Origin: Nomia melanderi
Lineage: Eukaryota; Arthropoda; Insecta; Hymenoptera; Halictidae
Assembly: GCF_051020985.1 (NCBI RefSeq)
Contig: NC_135000.1
Span: 23,156,784 to 23,220,783, forward strand
DNA length: 64,000 bases
Direction: 5' to 3'
In this document: piece after piece, positions 26,901-38,900 of the stretch
Layout of the letters: each line of letters starts with the position of its first letter
How positions within the stretch are numbered: position 1 is the stretch's first letter
Program-made: the position numbers and the translations under genes
The notes under the pieces: model-generated
What the model was told of the DNA's origin: nothing
The model's database searches: none
The model's input: only the letters and a program-made list of their open reading frames with translations

Positions 26901-29900
26901 ATCGGACGTGAGCGAGTCCGCGGTCCTTTTTTCTCCACCCCTTTTCGAAACCCCCATGGCGACCGGAGGTCAATGGCATTTTTGTGTGTGCGCGAGTGAT
27001 GCCACACGAACGCATCCCTGTAACCATTCGGTCGGCACAACGGTGTCGCGGTTTTACGAACGAGATCGTGTTCCTTACCGTCAATCATTTTCGGAATATT
27101 AATTATCCGGCTGCCGATCTCTGAAATGAAGCTGGATCATCCGCGCCGCGGACGTGCGCGCGCACGCGAAACCTTTTTTCAGTCGGGCGTTTATTCTAAA
27201 GCGAACGGACTATTTTCGGGGGGCGCGTATCGGTGCTTCAGCGTTTTAATTACGCGTATTTTAATCCGCCCAGGAGACATTTTCTGTTTGCGGCGGCAGG
27301 CCACGGCACCGCGGCCGCCGCGCCGCGGAACGAGCTTTATTAGACCTGCACACAGCCGATTTAAATTTAATCATAATGAAGAGGCGATTAAAATTGCAAT
27401 CGTCCACGGAATAGAACCCATAGCGGCGAGCAGTTAACGTCTGCTAACAGGCATTTAACTTAACTGCCTCCAGGTAACTGGTCGTTTCTAGGCTGAAGGG
27501 TCCTTCCGATTACTACTGCCCGGAAATTTTATGGGATACGACCTTCCGTCGATAGCCGCGGCCTGTACGAAACGCTCGGCAAACCGAAAAAAACGAAGGG
27601 AGGGGGTCGCACCGCCGGCGAAACTTTGTCTCCCGGCTAACCCGCTGCGTTACGCGCTTCGCGTTATCTGTTCTGATCTTCTCGAAATTAATATCGCTAA
27701 TGGACGCGGGGATCGGTTGAACGGAAATACTCAAGCTGTTTATGAACCTTTATTTTATGACCTACGGTGATAAGATTGCAGATGTGCAAGGTTTGCGAAC
27801 ACAGTCTTCTGTTTCATATAAATTATGTGCTTTCGGTTACGTTAAACACGTGCAAACACTGCATAACATTTATATTGTACTATTGATTGGAATGTTGTCG
27901 ACAACCGGACTGACTCTATAAATACGTGTTTATAGACTTCTAAGAATTGTAGGTACTTAATAATGAGTGCTACATGATCCATTAATTAACACTTTGACTA
28001 CAATGTTGGACGCAATGAGTGACTGACTTCCTTGTCCAAACTTGAAAATTTATTTTTATAGTAGTGTATCGAGTGATTCGCTGGGATCTGTTAAACGAGT
28101 AATAGATATAATAAATTTTGATCCGTCGATTCTTGTGCCGTGAAATAAATTCCTTCGATTTTGTAAAGTTCTTATAGATAGTAGTAAGCGTTCGATAAAA
28201 TTCATCTATAAACTGTGTTTATACAGCATTCAGATAATCTGTAGGATTAATTTACTTACTCATCGGGAGAACGCGAGGCAATTCCCGACAAACATTCCCG
28301 TCTCGATTCATTCCGATCAGAGATAAAGTCGAAATCTGTGTCGTCGCACGAAACGGTGCATTTCGACTGCTAAAAGTCACATATGCCGTCCTGGGAGACG
28401 GCAGTCCGCGGTGGCGGATGTTGGGTATTGCTTTCAAAGTATCCCGCGGGAGTTGGACGAATGGCGGTGTCATTCGACCATCCTCGGGGACCAACAAGTG
28501 ACTGCACCGAGGGTAAATGTAGTTCGTTATTGTCTTGTCCTGAGAAATGGGGGAAATGGTTTCAGCGGTCGCTCGGAAAGTTGGAGAGCACGTTTGAAAC
28601 TGAATTCGGCGAACCGGATTTCCGTCTATACGAAAACATTTTATTCGAAATTCGCCGTGCAGCGTTCCGCGTTCGTCTCTGAACGAAATAAAAACCGTTC
28701 GTTTGTTCGTTCGATTAATCTTGACACGGTTAGGTGGAACGAAGAACCAAAAAAGGGGGACGAAAAAAAACTACCATTTCGGCGGTGAGAGTGGAATCAT
28801 GGCCGCGCATTGAATCAAGCATCGAAAACCGTCTCTATGATCGATATGAAATTTCCATCCGCAAAATGTCCGACCATCCCGTAAACTATCACTGATCATT
28901 TACGCGGATGCGCCGTCCGCCGTATAACCAGACACGTGTACGCGGCAATCGAGTGTTTTACGATGGCGCATCAAACATGCACGCGTCAAGCTTCCGCGGA
29001 ACGCGAATCACTCTCGATCATGGTCTCTGTCCCCGTGTTAAATCACTGCCGCATTGTTTCTGCCCGGTTACGTATACGAATGTCATCGAACCGGTATCGG
29101 TATCCGCGACGCGCGAAAAATAAATCAACGTCCGGCCGAGGCAGGAATAAGAATGCACGGTCCGCGCAGACATTAGTCTAATATCGCGCGTGAAATGTGG
29201 CTTGATGGATCATTGACGCTCCTTTTTGCATACGTTACCGGGATTATCGAGAGAACGGGTCGGGTTCGATTCCTCGCGTGTTTCATATATTGATCCGGCT
29301 GCTCCGGTTCCAAGTCCATTTTCCCCGATACAAAATAAAGACTGGTAATGACATGTGATACCAATTTATGAATCGAAATCGCTTGTCAATGTTCATCAGC
29401 GTTAAGCGACACAGTAAATCTTCACCTCGTTTGAAATTAATATTCTACGTTTAATGATATTTAAAGACGCTATGATCGTTGACCCTCACTAATGAATAGA
29501 ATCAGTTATAATTAAGCGGCTGTTGTTTACGTACTTATGGCTCGGAATAGTGACCAAAATTGAGATAAAAATGTGGTCGACCCCAATAACATTCAATCTA
29601 CAATTTCATACTATGTCAAGTGAAATTATTTTCGCTAAACGTTGACTATAATAATTCTCATCCGTTTGCATTCAGTTCCCGAACGACGAAACAGTTGCCT
29701 GTTCAAATGTAACGGATGAAATTGTTACTCGAGGAACTATGCGCGTAACAGCGCCCGCCCGCTGACAATTACGGAGCAGGTAACGCGACGTCGGGAGTGT
29801 CTCAATGAAATAGTAAAAGTTCAAAGGGAACGAGGTCTCCGACTACAGGCACGCCACGGTGACAGACGCTTTAGCCTACGCGGGTTGGACGAAGATTCAG

Positions 29901-32900
29901 CGCGTCTGCTATGCAACAGCCTATGCATTTTAAGGGAGGGGTGATTTTTAATGCCGTATAAATATGCATAGACCGCGATATTAGCTCTTACGTGTCGCCA
30001 GCCGAAAAATATCACGCTGGGCTCCCGCACCTACATTCGCCCGCGCACACCACCGTGAACACGGACCCGCGCGAACACGCCGGGAGAAAAGCATCCCCGT
30101 GTATACGCGGGGCAGCGGCTAGGCGTGGAGGAGAATGTGGGGTCCTCAATGGATAAACTATGTCGCCGCGATCACCCTAGGGAGCATCATCTAACGCCCA
30201 TTTTGTTATGACGTCTACCGGCACTGAATAATTTCACAGCCGCGCAACGCTCGAGATCTCGATATGCATGGATGATTTTCTGTTGACAGCCGGACTGGAC
30301 GCTTCTCAGCCGAATTTCCGTATCCGCGGTTAGCGCGAGTTAACGCGACAGGAGTCGCATGCTCTTCATTCCCCGCGGCAGTTTAAAAATACCCGATGTC
30401 AATCTTATCTGTTAATTTTCATGATCTTGTGTTCGTACTCTAAAAACGACGGAATCATTCGTGTACCTTCTACCGTGTTTGCCGCTGTCTAATGTCCATT
30501 TTTCCGTTGTTTTGAACTGACGTCGACTTCGCCATCGTGACGTTTCCTTTTTCCATCTGGCCATCGCGAAATTTTCTGGTCTAATAAAAGGATGTAACAC
30601 GACTTCAAAGACAGATTGTTAGTATGGTTGTAATTTGATTTTAAGAGTGAAGAACTAAAGTAATAAGTTTAATTCGATGTATGCGAATAAATTGTTCTGC
30701 TGAAAACGCACAAGATCGTACGGATTTTTGCGATCGCACTTACTCTGGGGGGATAAATCCAGTTCCACGGGCAATTCGGGCTAATTTGACGACGGGCATC
30801 CGAAGCCAACGATATTGCGTCCGTGAAATAATAATAAAGTATAAATGGATCAAGTTTACGGTCCGTCGTGCATACCGGAGCTGCAAGTATGCATTTTATC
30901 GGTTGTTCCGCGCCCTTTATGAAGCTTCCTGTGCTACAGAGCGAAATGTGCAATTTGTAGTAACGTTGATAGTAAACGCTTTGATAGAAGCTCATTCGAA
31001 ACGTACTAGCGAGTGAGCGCTTTATTGTAGCAACGAATTAAAGTGTCTCAACTTTCCTTAATCGATGTCTGTAATGAAATGAGGAGTGTGCATTAGAAAA
31101 ATGTAAAATAAATTTTTATGAATACACACCGTTGTAGATTCGAAAGCGGTGAAAAGTTAATTTCGAAAATATTGTGGCTGGGTCCCGCAGGTCGATCCTC
31201 GATTTTTAATTCCGCGTGACGTTAGATCACGACGACCCACTAATGGCCCAACGAAAATGTCCCTCCTGACGACGTAACGCGGCATGAAACAGTAGGCGGT
31301 CCGGGTAATGCGTCTTGCCACCCTCGGACAGGAGCCCAACCACCGTCATCAATCAGGGTCGCATCGCGTAAACTTATGTAGTATTTATTTTCATTAAATA
31401 TTAGCCTCGTCGCGTCGTCGAAAAGGATTTTTCTCGCTCTCCTCGGTACGCCGGTCAGAAAATTGTTTCAATTTTTCGAATGAGATACGTACCGAATCTC
31501 GATAGACCGTATTACGGAAGCACTCGAATTAATGCGACCGCAGTGTACAGCTGCGATTTCCCGCTTCACAACAGATTTCGTTACAAAGTAATGCAAACAG
31601 AAAATTTACAGTTATTAGTTGGACGTGATTCATTACTTTATAATGAACCATTTTATAATCGTTACCGTTTCAGCTCTCATGAATTCGATTAATTACGGCG
31701 CCATTTAAAATCGACCGGAGGGTCGATTGTTTATTAATTACGGCGCCGTTTAAAACGCCGAAGGGTCGATTGTTTCGACCGACGATTGTTATTCGCGAAT
31801 TCGGTTCGCGTTACCGGGGAGTTGAGTCTGGCTCGCGGCCGTCTCGTTCTACTTGACGCGTCGCGCGGCCGAAAGTAGAAGGAAGATTCATACGTTCCGC
31901 CGTGATCGAGCTGGGAATACATCCTTGAGGGACAGAGGGGAACGATGAGCGATGAATTAAGTTTTCATCCGGTGAAAAGTTCTCTCGCCCCCTTGGCTCG
32001 CGGGGGTCGAGTCTCGAAAGAGAAACGTTATCCCGTTTTGCGGCGATTCCGAGCATTTTTCCGCGAAGTGAGTCGAACTATTCTTCAATGGCGCGCTGAA
32101 AGCTACTTCTATATATCTTGGGGTCTTGGCCAGATCCCGCCGCTTGCCTTGATGGCAAGCTCAATTTATATCAGCGCCCGTTGAAACCCCCTTTACGAGG
32201 TCTCGCCGCCGCCCCCTCCACCACCTAAACCTCGCCCTAACCTTTAGGCCACCACCTTCCCTCCCGGCACGGCCGAACCTTGCCTCTTGCCACCTTTCGG
32301 CCCTCCGACGGCTCGAGAAACTCTTTTCCCGAGTTAAACTAAGCCTGCCCGATTCACACATGGGAATAAAATGAAGAGAACAGCACCGCGTATTCTTGCG
32401 GAAATTAACCGATTAGTTTCGACCCTGCTATTCTGGTGAATTTATCTATAGATTTGAAATATTGTTGAGTAATATAGAGCATGCATACTAGTAATAAATT
32501 TTCGTAATATTCGGAAATTCGAATTATTATTTGGCATTAACTAGGAAGAGACCGAACGAACGAAATGCTGCTGAAAGAATGAAAACGTGATTGGATCAAA
32601 TAGACTAGAAGACTAAATGTTAATGGTAATTATCAATTTCGCGCAGTTGAACATTCTGTTTAGAAATGCGCTATCTTTCAAAAAGTATCAAATTTATGAA
32701 ATTTATATGAAGTCAAATAATATGACAATATAAACATTCTGATTCCATCGGTTAAGATAGACATACACAAATTAGGATTAATTGCAGATTTTTCTTATTT
32801 ATATTCTATTTGATTTGTCGTTTAATAAAAATAAGTCCAACGAAAAATTAAACCAAAGTCGATTCATCCGAATTAGTTTCCAATTACGTTTTGCGTTTGA

Positions 32901-35900
32901 CACGAATAGCAGTATTTAAGCCCAGTCGGTGTTCTTAATCTGGAAACCGGCGAAACTTCCACGTTTAAAATAAGGGTCGATCGCCAAGAATATATAATGG
33001 CGAAAACACAAGATTTTACTTTTAAGAGTTCGATACGCTATAGAGATTTAATCGTATATTCTGTGTGGATAAAAGAAATGAACGGACTTGGGACTCGTAT
33101 TTATAGATGTACGTGATGTACTTATAAATGAACGTCGATAGGAGTTCTTCTATGCACGTGGAGACATCAATTCGAGTTGCGTTTTCGATCGTATATTCCA
33201 ATGCAACGCCCAGTCATCATCACGACTGATGCTGATTATTCGAGAGAGCATTTGCTTTCGCTTGCACCCTCGCCATGCCTCCAGGTGCTTCCTGGGAACA
33301 GCTGCGACCGGCGCGTGCGCCGCCCGCAACAGCGATGCCGTGATTGATCAATTTTTAAAAAGCAATGTTCCTAATTGATCGGCCCGTCTCAAACGCAGGT
33401 ATTATACTCACGAAAGGCGCATCAGTCGAGCCACCTTAGTCATCGAAAGGTGTGTTCGGTGGTTCGATCCAGACGGCTACCACCAGAACCCTTAACGCCA
33501 TTCTACTATTCTTCAATGTGTTTGTTAACAGTCGATTCATTCCTGTCGATAGACTGCTAACAGGGCCGCGTCGAGGTTTCTGAACAACCCAGGCACTCTT
33601 GTACTGAATTGCATTTTTTTTCTTTCTTAGAAAATGTGAATCATGGATAGACGAAGATATAGAAATTATTCTGATACTTGTTTCTTGTTATAATTTCTTT
33701 TAAACTTGTCGTTGGTCTTGCTTTAATGGACTCTGATATTTGTATGGGCGATCCTAAGCCTATTTCTTATTGTTTTATAAAAAAATAGGACCGATGACCA
33801 CAGGATAATATATACTATTTTTATTTTATAGTTTTATTTTTCTTCCCAATTTCTGAGGAACTTTTTGATGAGCTTGCTTTACGAGTCTTAAGCATAGTGC
33901 CTAAAAAGCGTAATTGATAGGGGTCTCTATTCCTATCCCGAACATTCCCGTCCGATACTATTCAATAGTTACGTCGATTGCAGAGCCATCAATTTGCAAT
34001 CTTTCGGTGACACTAGTGCAGGATTTTTAAACTATACATGAATTTAATGGACGATAATCTATCGATCACGTCAGGTATGCAATTAGTCTGGGATCGGTTC
34101 GTATGAATCACCTTTGTCCGCGTGTCATCACAGAGGACGATAGTTTCATTCCCGTCATAGCGTGGTTCCTGTCGTGATATTTGTAATTAACACAATTTCA
34201 TAGATATCTACGGTCGTCGGTGGTTATTGAACATGCTTTACATATAGGGGGAGTGATTTCATCGTTATTATGAAAAGCACAATACTATTTCATAAAGAAC
34301 CATACAGATTGATAGACCTGATTGAAAATCTGTAGGATTCGGGGAACTGAAATCTAAGTCCTTCAAGTTACCACTACTTCAAAATATGCATCAAACTCTT
34401 AAAACGCATAAAGATATTACATACTTTCAACAACCTTTAAAACAGTCCGCACGAAAAATGAATCAAAGATTCCTTTGGCGACGAACATTCCTTTGAAACT
34501 CCACCAAACAGCTGACATTTAGTACACTCAAAAGAAACAGCAAAGTACGCTTCCGATACAGATTTCGACACGATAATTGATTAGCCGTTTAAGCGACTTT
34601 AACGCGTCGAATGAAGGATAAACTCGTAATCCGAATCACTAGGTGGAATACAACGAACGTATTAAATTATCTCGAAGATCGGCGATCAGTCGAGGTAGAA
34701 CAGTCGATAACGCGGCCGGTCGACGAAAGCTCTCGTTTTACGTGCAGTTATTTCATAACAGGAGTCATTAGCATTCACCTGCGTTAATTAACGGAAGTTC
34801 TGCGGTACGTGTACGCGGGCTGCATCGGCTACGGCCGCGAGAGAGGCGTCGAGGGGTGGGCACGTGATAATGCGCGATATATGCCTCGACAGAGTCCCTT
34901 GTGCTTTTTCCCTCTTCTGGCTTGTATCGTCGATGCTCACGTGGCGTGTAACCAGCAAATTATCCACGGGCTTTTAGCCGTAGTTCTGCCGTAGTTGTAC
35001 CGTGAAATCGACGCAACCACACCCACGAATGCCGCAAGGAAGCATTGACATCCCGGCAAGACGGGGGGATTGAGCACAGGGGCTGCCGAGATTTTGCATA
35101 TTCCATGCATCGCTGCCGAGTCCCTCCAGAGCATCGGAACCCAGCATCTTTTCCGAACACGACGGTTTGATTCGATCTTCCACGGCAGACTTACGTGGAC
35201 GACGTAACCGACGACTGGCTGCGCCAATGGCCGTTCCACGCACACCGATTCGATCGCGGCGCACTTAACACCGCCCAGCTCTAATGCCATTCTCTCGTCA
35301 CGAGCGTCCATCCTTGAGAGGCAACGGACGTGCCAGATGTTCCTAAGCCTCGTCAAATGAGCCAAGATATCCCGGGATAATGAGACCGGCAAACAATTTC
35401 TGCGGATAGCCACCATCGATGGGAAGAGAGCAATCGTTGCATCAAAATACTTCACGCACGGTCGAAGGAAATATCAACAGCGATAATGACTATTGATAAG
35501 TAGTCTTTAAAATACTCGTACGTTTATAAACATTGAACTTCTACAGTGAACCTATACGAAGAACATATAATTTCTTCTCCTATTAGGTGATTATTAACGA
35601 TAAAGTGATTCTTGCGAGGCTTCCCGCGAAGTGAATCATAAAGTGAGGACTTAAACTCATCGGTCGATCGTTTCTTCTTCAATAACAAAGATCACTGAGG
35701 ATACAGCGAGAGGCGAGGAAAAGCGGTAGCGGTTTTCCATTCTCTCGAAACTTAGTGGCTCATAATAAACCGCCTTCCGGGGTAGAAATCCGACGATCGC
35801 TTTCTGGCAATACCTGGAGCACACTGGAGCCTGTAAATCCCATATATCCAATTAGATTCGTATAATCCCTGCATGTTAGCAGAGGGTGTCTCCACCCCCG

Positions 35901-38900
35901 GTGCCGGCCGGCTGTCTCGTTCCCGCTTGGCCGTGAAGCAGCCGGCCGTCGCTGTTGCTCTCTCGCAGGTACGCAGCTCGGAGTACGTGTGCGTAACGGA
36001 GGCGCAAGCGCGCGCGCATCGCGCTCTAATGCTAAAGTACTAATTTATGGGCACATATGAGATGGCTATAGCGTGCTTTACCGCGGCCAGGAAAGGGACT
36101 GTAGCCTGCCCGGAACAGGGGAGGCGGGAAATGGTGGGGATGTAGGACGAGGGTATATCGGAGAACGCAGGGGTGGGCTTTGCATGCGATATCAATAAAT
36201 CAAGTCCCCGGGACCCCGGCAGCTTAGGGGGCCACTACGTGGCCAGAATCAACAGCTCATAACGTCGGCTAATAGCTACTCGCCGTGGGGTCGAAGATAT
36301 TGTCGTAACGCCCGGGGACATCTTAACGTCTTCCATCGAATTTCCTGCCGCGGAAAAGTCTGGCTGGTTCGGTTTATTCGACTCGGCGAGTCTAGATCCT
36401 CCAGCTTCTTTTGTACTTTCGTTTAATGTTCGTCGTGTGTCCGTGTTACAACGTAATCGTGGAACAGTTGTGTACCTTTTGGATTAACTGTGACGCACGG
36501 ATGAAGTATGAGAAACGCCACGCTGCGTAGAATGTTAATGTCATCTTCTTTATTTTTTCATCCTATGAAAGAACTTGAATTCGTAATTAGAATAAGCGAC
36601 TTGTATACTTATCGGTTTCCGTTCAGTTCAATTCATCTTCGAGTGGCACTCAGAATCGGTGAAACGAATCGTTCCAGGTGTGGTTTCAAAATCGCCGGGC
36701 GAAGTGGAAGAAACGGAAGAAGTCGGCACCAATGTTCCGGACCCAAAGCACGTTGCTGCCCTCGCACGGCTTGCCGCCTTTCGGCCCGATGAGCTCCGAT
36801 CTCTGCGGCGCTGGAATGTTTCACGGACCTGCTGAGAGATGGGGAATGGGAACAGGTCAGGCTTCAAAGATTCTCATCATTTACATATGTCAATGATCCT
36901 GACTCTTTGGAAACGGAATCGCTTAGAGGCATCATCCGGACTCGAACTTCGTTTCCGTTTGCACCGCGAAAGACGCGACGTTTGCCTCGCTAAACGCGTT
37001 AGTTGTCCACGAAATTTATAAACTTCCGAATCACGTTAGATATACGTTTAACCAGAAGTACAGGAGGACCGTTTAAGCGCAACAAATAGCTCGAATTTAC
37101 TTTAATTACATTTAATTCTACCTGTCATCTCGTGACTTCATTATCAACGTTTCGTGTAGGATAGGGGACACGATGTCTTTAAATATGTCGTAGACAAAGT
37201 TTCAACAGCGGAGTCGGATTTAATTTAATCTCGTGTTTCACTGGTAATCGGGGCAGTTTCAATTAACCACTCGTATCATTGTTCCTACCGTCGCGACTCC
37301 CTTTTTCTTCCCTTAAACGGCTCGTCCGATCGACGCCGTTCGTGGTTGTCCTTTTGGGATGATCTGACCGAGACTGCGACGCCGGTTTAATTGAAACCGC
37401 TTGTTTTACAGGTCTTGGACAATTGGGGCAGGGAGGCATGGGGATGGGCGGTTTCGGGCCAAGTTTAGGGCAACTTGGTCAGCAAAGCACGGGGAGCCTC
37501 GGCTCGAGCTTGGGTCTCGGTAATTCCGGCCTCCCGATCAGCAGTCCATCGCAGACCGTCTATCAAGCCAGTTATGGGCTAAGTTCCCTTGGTAAGTCTT
37601 CACCGCGCTTGGATTAATATTGTCCAACTCGGAAGCAACCGTTAATATCCGACCTCTTGATTATTCATCCCGTCCCTATCGAACCGTGACATTTTTACCG
37701 TATCATTCTTAAATATACTCCTCGGTCTAATTCCGCGTTCGTATCGTTCAGTTGGAACTTCGAAGAGTATGCCCCCAACTGTATCAAGAAAGAAAGCTAG
37801 AATATTTACACGGACATTGAATAATGCAAAGATATAGGCTAATTTCCTTCCGATGAGCGATCTACGCTATCTCGGGCCGGATAGAGTTCGGGGAACAAGG
37901 GGAATCGTTGGTATTCGTATAACTTTAAGGAACAGCTCCTACCATGACGTTACCCGGATGTCTTCGAAAGCGATACACACCGAGATAACGAAGATTAACG
38001 TGCGATCCTTTAAACCGCGACTGGGACCGACGGCGTCAACCGCGAAAACGGACGTTCCCAAGAGGAAGATTTTCTATTCCCGACGGAATATTAACGCGGC
38101 GTACAAACGCAGACGCTTATAGGCGGTTCGATAATCGTCTTGCCAAACTTTTGGACCGTGGTCCTCGCTCCCCTCCCCCCGCACCCCGCCCATCTGTGAA
38201 AGAAGACGACACGCAAACAGTATCGAGGAACCCGGTGCCTCTTTGACGAAGTCGTTAAACGTTACGGTGCATTATCGCTCGAAGGGGTTATGCGCCTGCA
38301 TGCAAGGAATTTGAGACAGAAACATAAACTCCGTCCTCTCGTCTGTTTACACAGGCAAACACCGGGCCTGGTCTCGCACCTAGGTGCGAGTTCTTTCGCT
38401 GTATGTTTACCATAACATCCCGATGCAACCTGTCTTGGCTGAGTTACGCTTCACCTTATCCGGAGGACCTTGTACCTTCGACGGTGCCAGACCGATGAGG
38501 CGTGTGTGAAATTCTTTGTCTCACGAAATTTCTGTTCGCCGTCGCTGCTCCGAGACCGCGGGGACATGAATGGCCGCCGTGGAAACGTTCCGAACGGTGA
38601 ACACAGCCGCGAAAGAATAAGAAACACGAAACGAGCTTTTCGTGTATTAACGCGAAATTACGAAAAGACGCCGGGGAACGACGCGGCGCGGAGGAAAAAG
38701 GTTACAGACAACACGCTGCAGCGCGAAGTTCGTTGATCCGCGAGCTGTCCAGGTGGAAAATTCGCGTCTCAATAGGAACGCGTAATCGAAGTTTCGATAA
38801 TTGATTAAAAAAACATACCCGGCCGATACGTTTCCAGGTTGGCTGTCCGTATATTCTTTTCGATCACTCACGGTTAATAACATCTTTGCTATATCAAGCC

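Larger units (their letters stand above)
22064..36677 (+). other. otp: otp intron 3 (14.6 kb), splits the homeobox
   Basis: A very long intron at the conserved paired-class homeodomain position. No coding exon with support was found inside on either strand. It contains CpG-rich patches, an imperfect tandem repeat (31688-31775) and a 172-codon minus-strand open frame (34937-35455). Large introns of developmental homeobox genes commonly hold enhancers; that role is inferred here, not shown. Confidence 0.8.

Noticed and set aside
29215..29290. GGGTTCGATTCC resembling a tRNA T-loop
   Set aside because: The stem does not pair (TCGGG against CCTCG) and no D-arm lies upstream.
33400..33490. tRNA-like GGTTCGATCC box
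   Set aside because: The bases flanking the loop do not form a T stem (GGTGG against CAGAC), and no A-box or acceptor stem fits.
36839..37021. 60-codon frame after otp exon 4
   Set aside because: Begins in another frame of exon 4 and runs into intron 4; the true donor at 36856 joins to exon 5 in frame.
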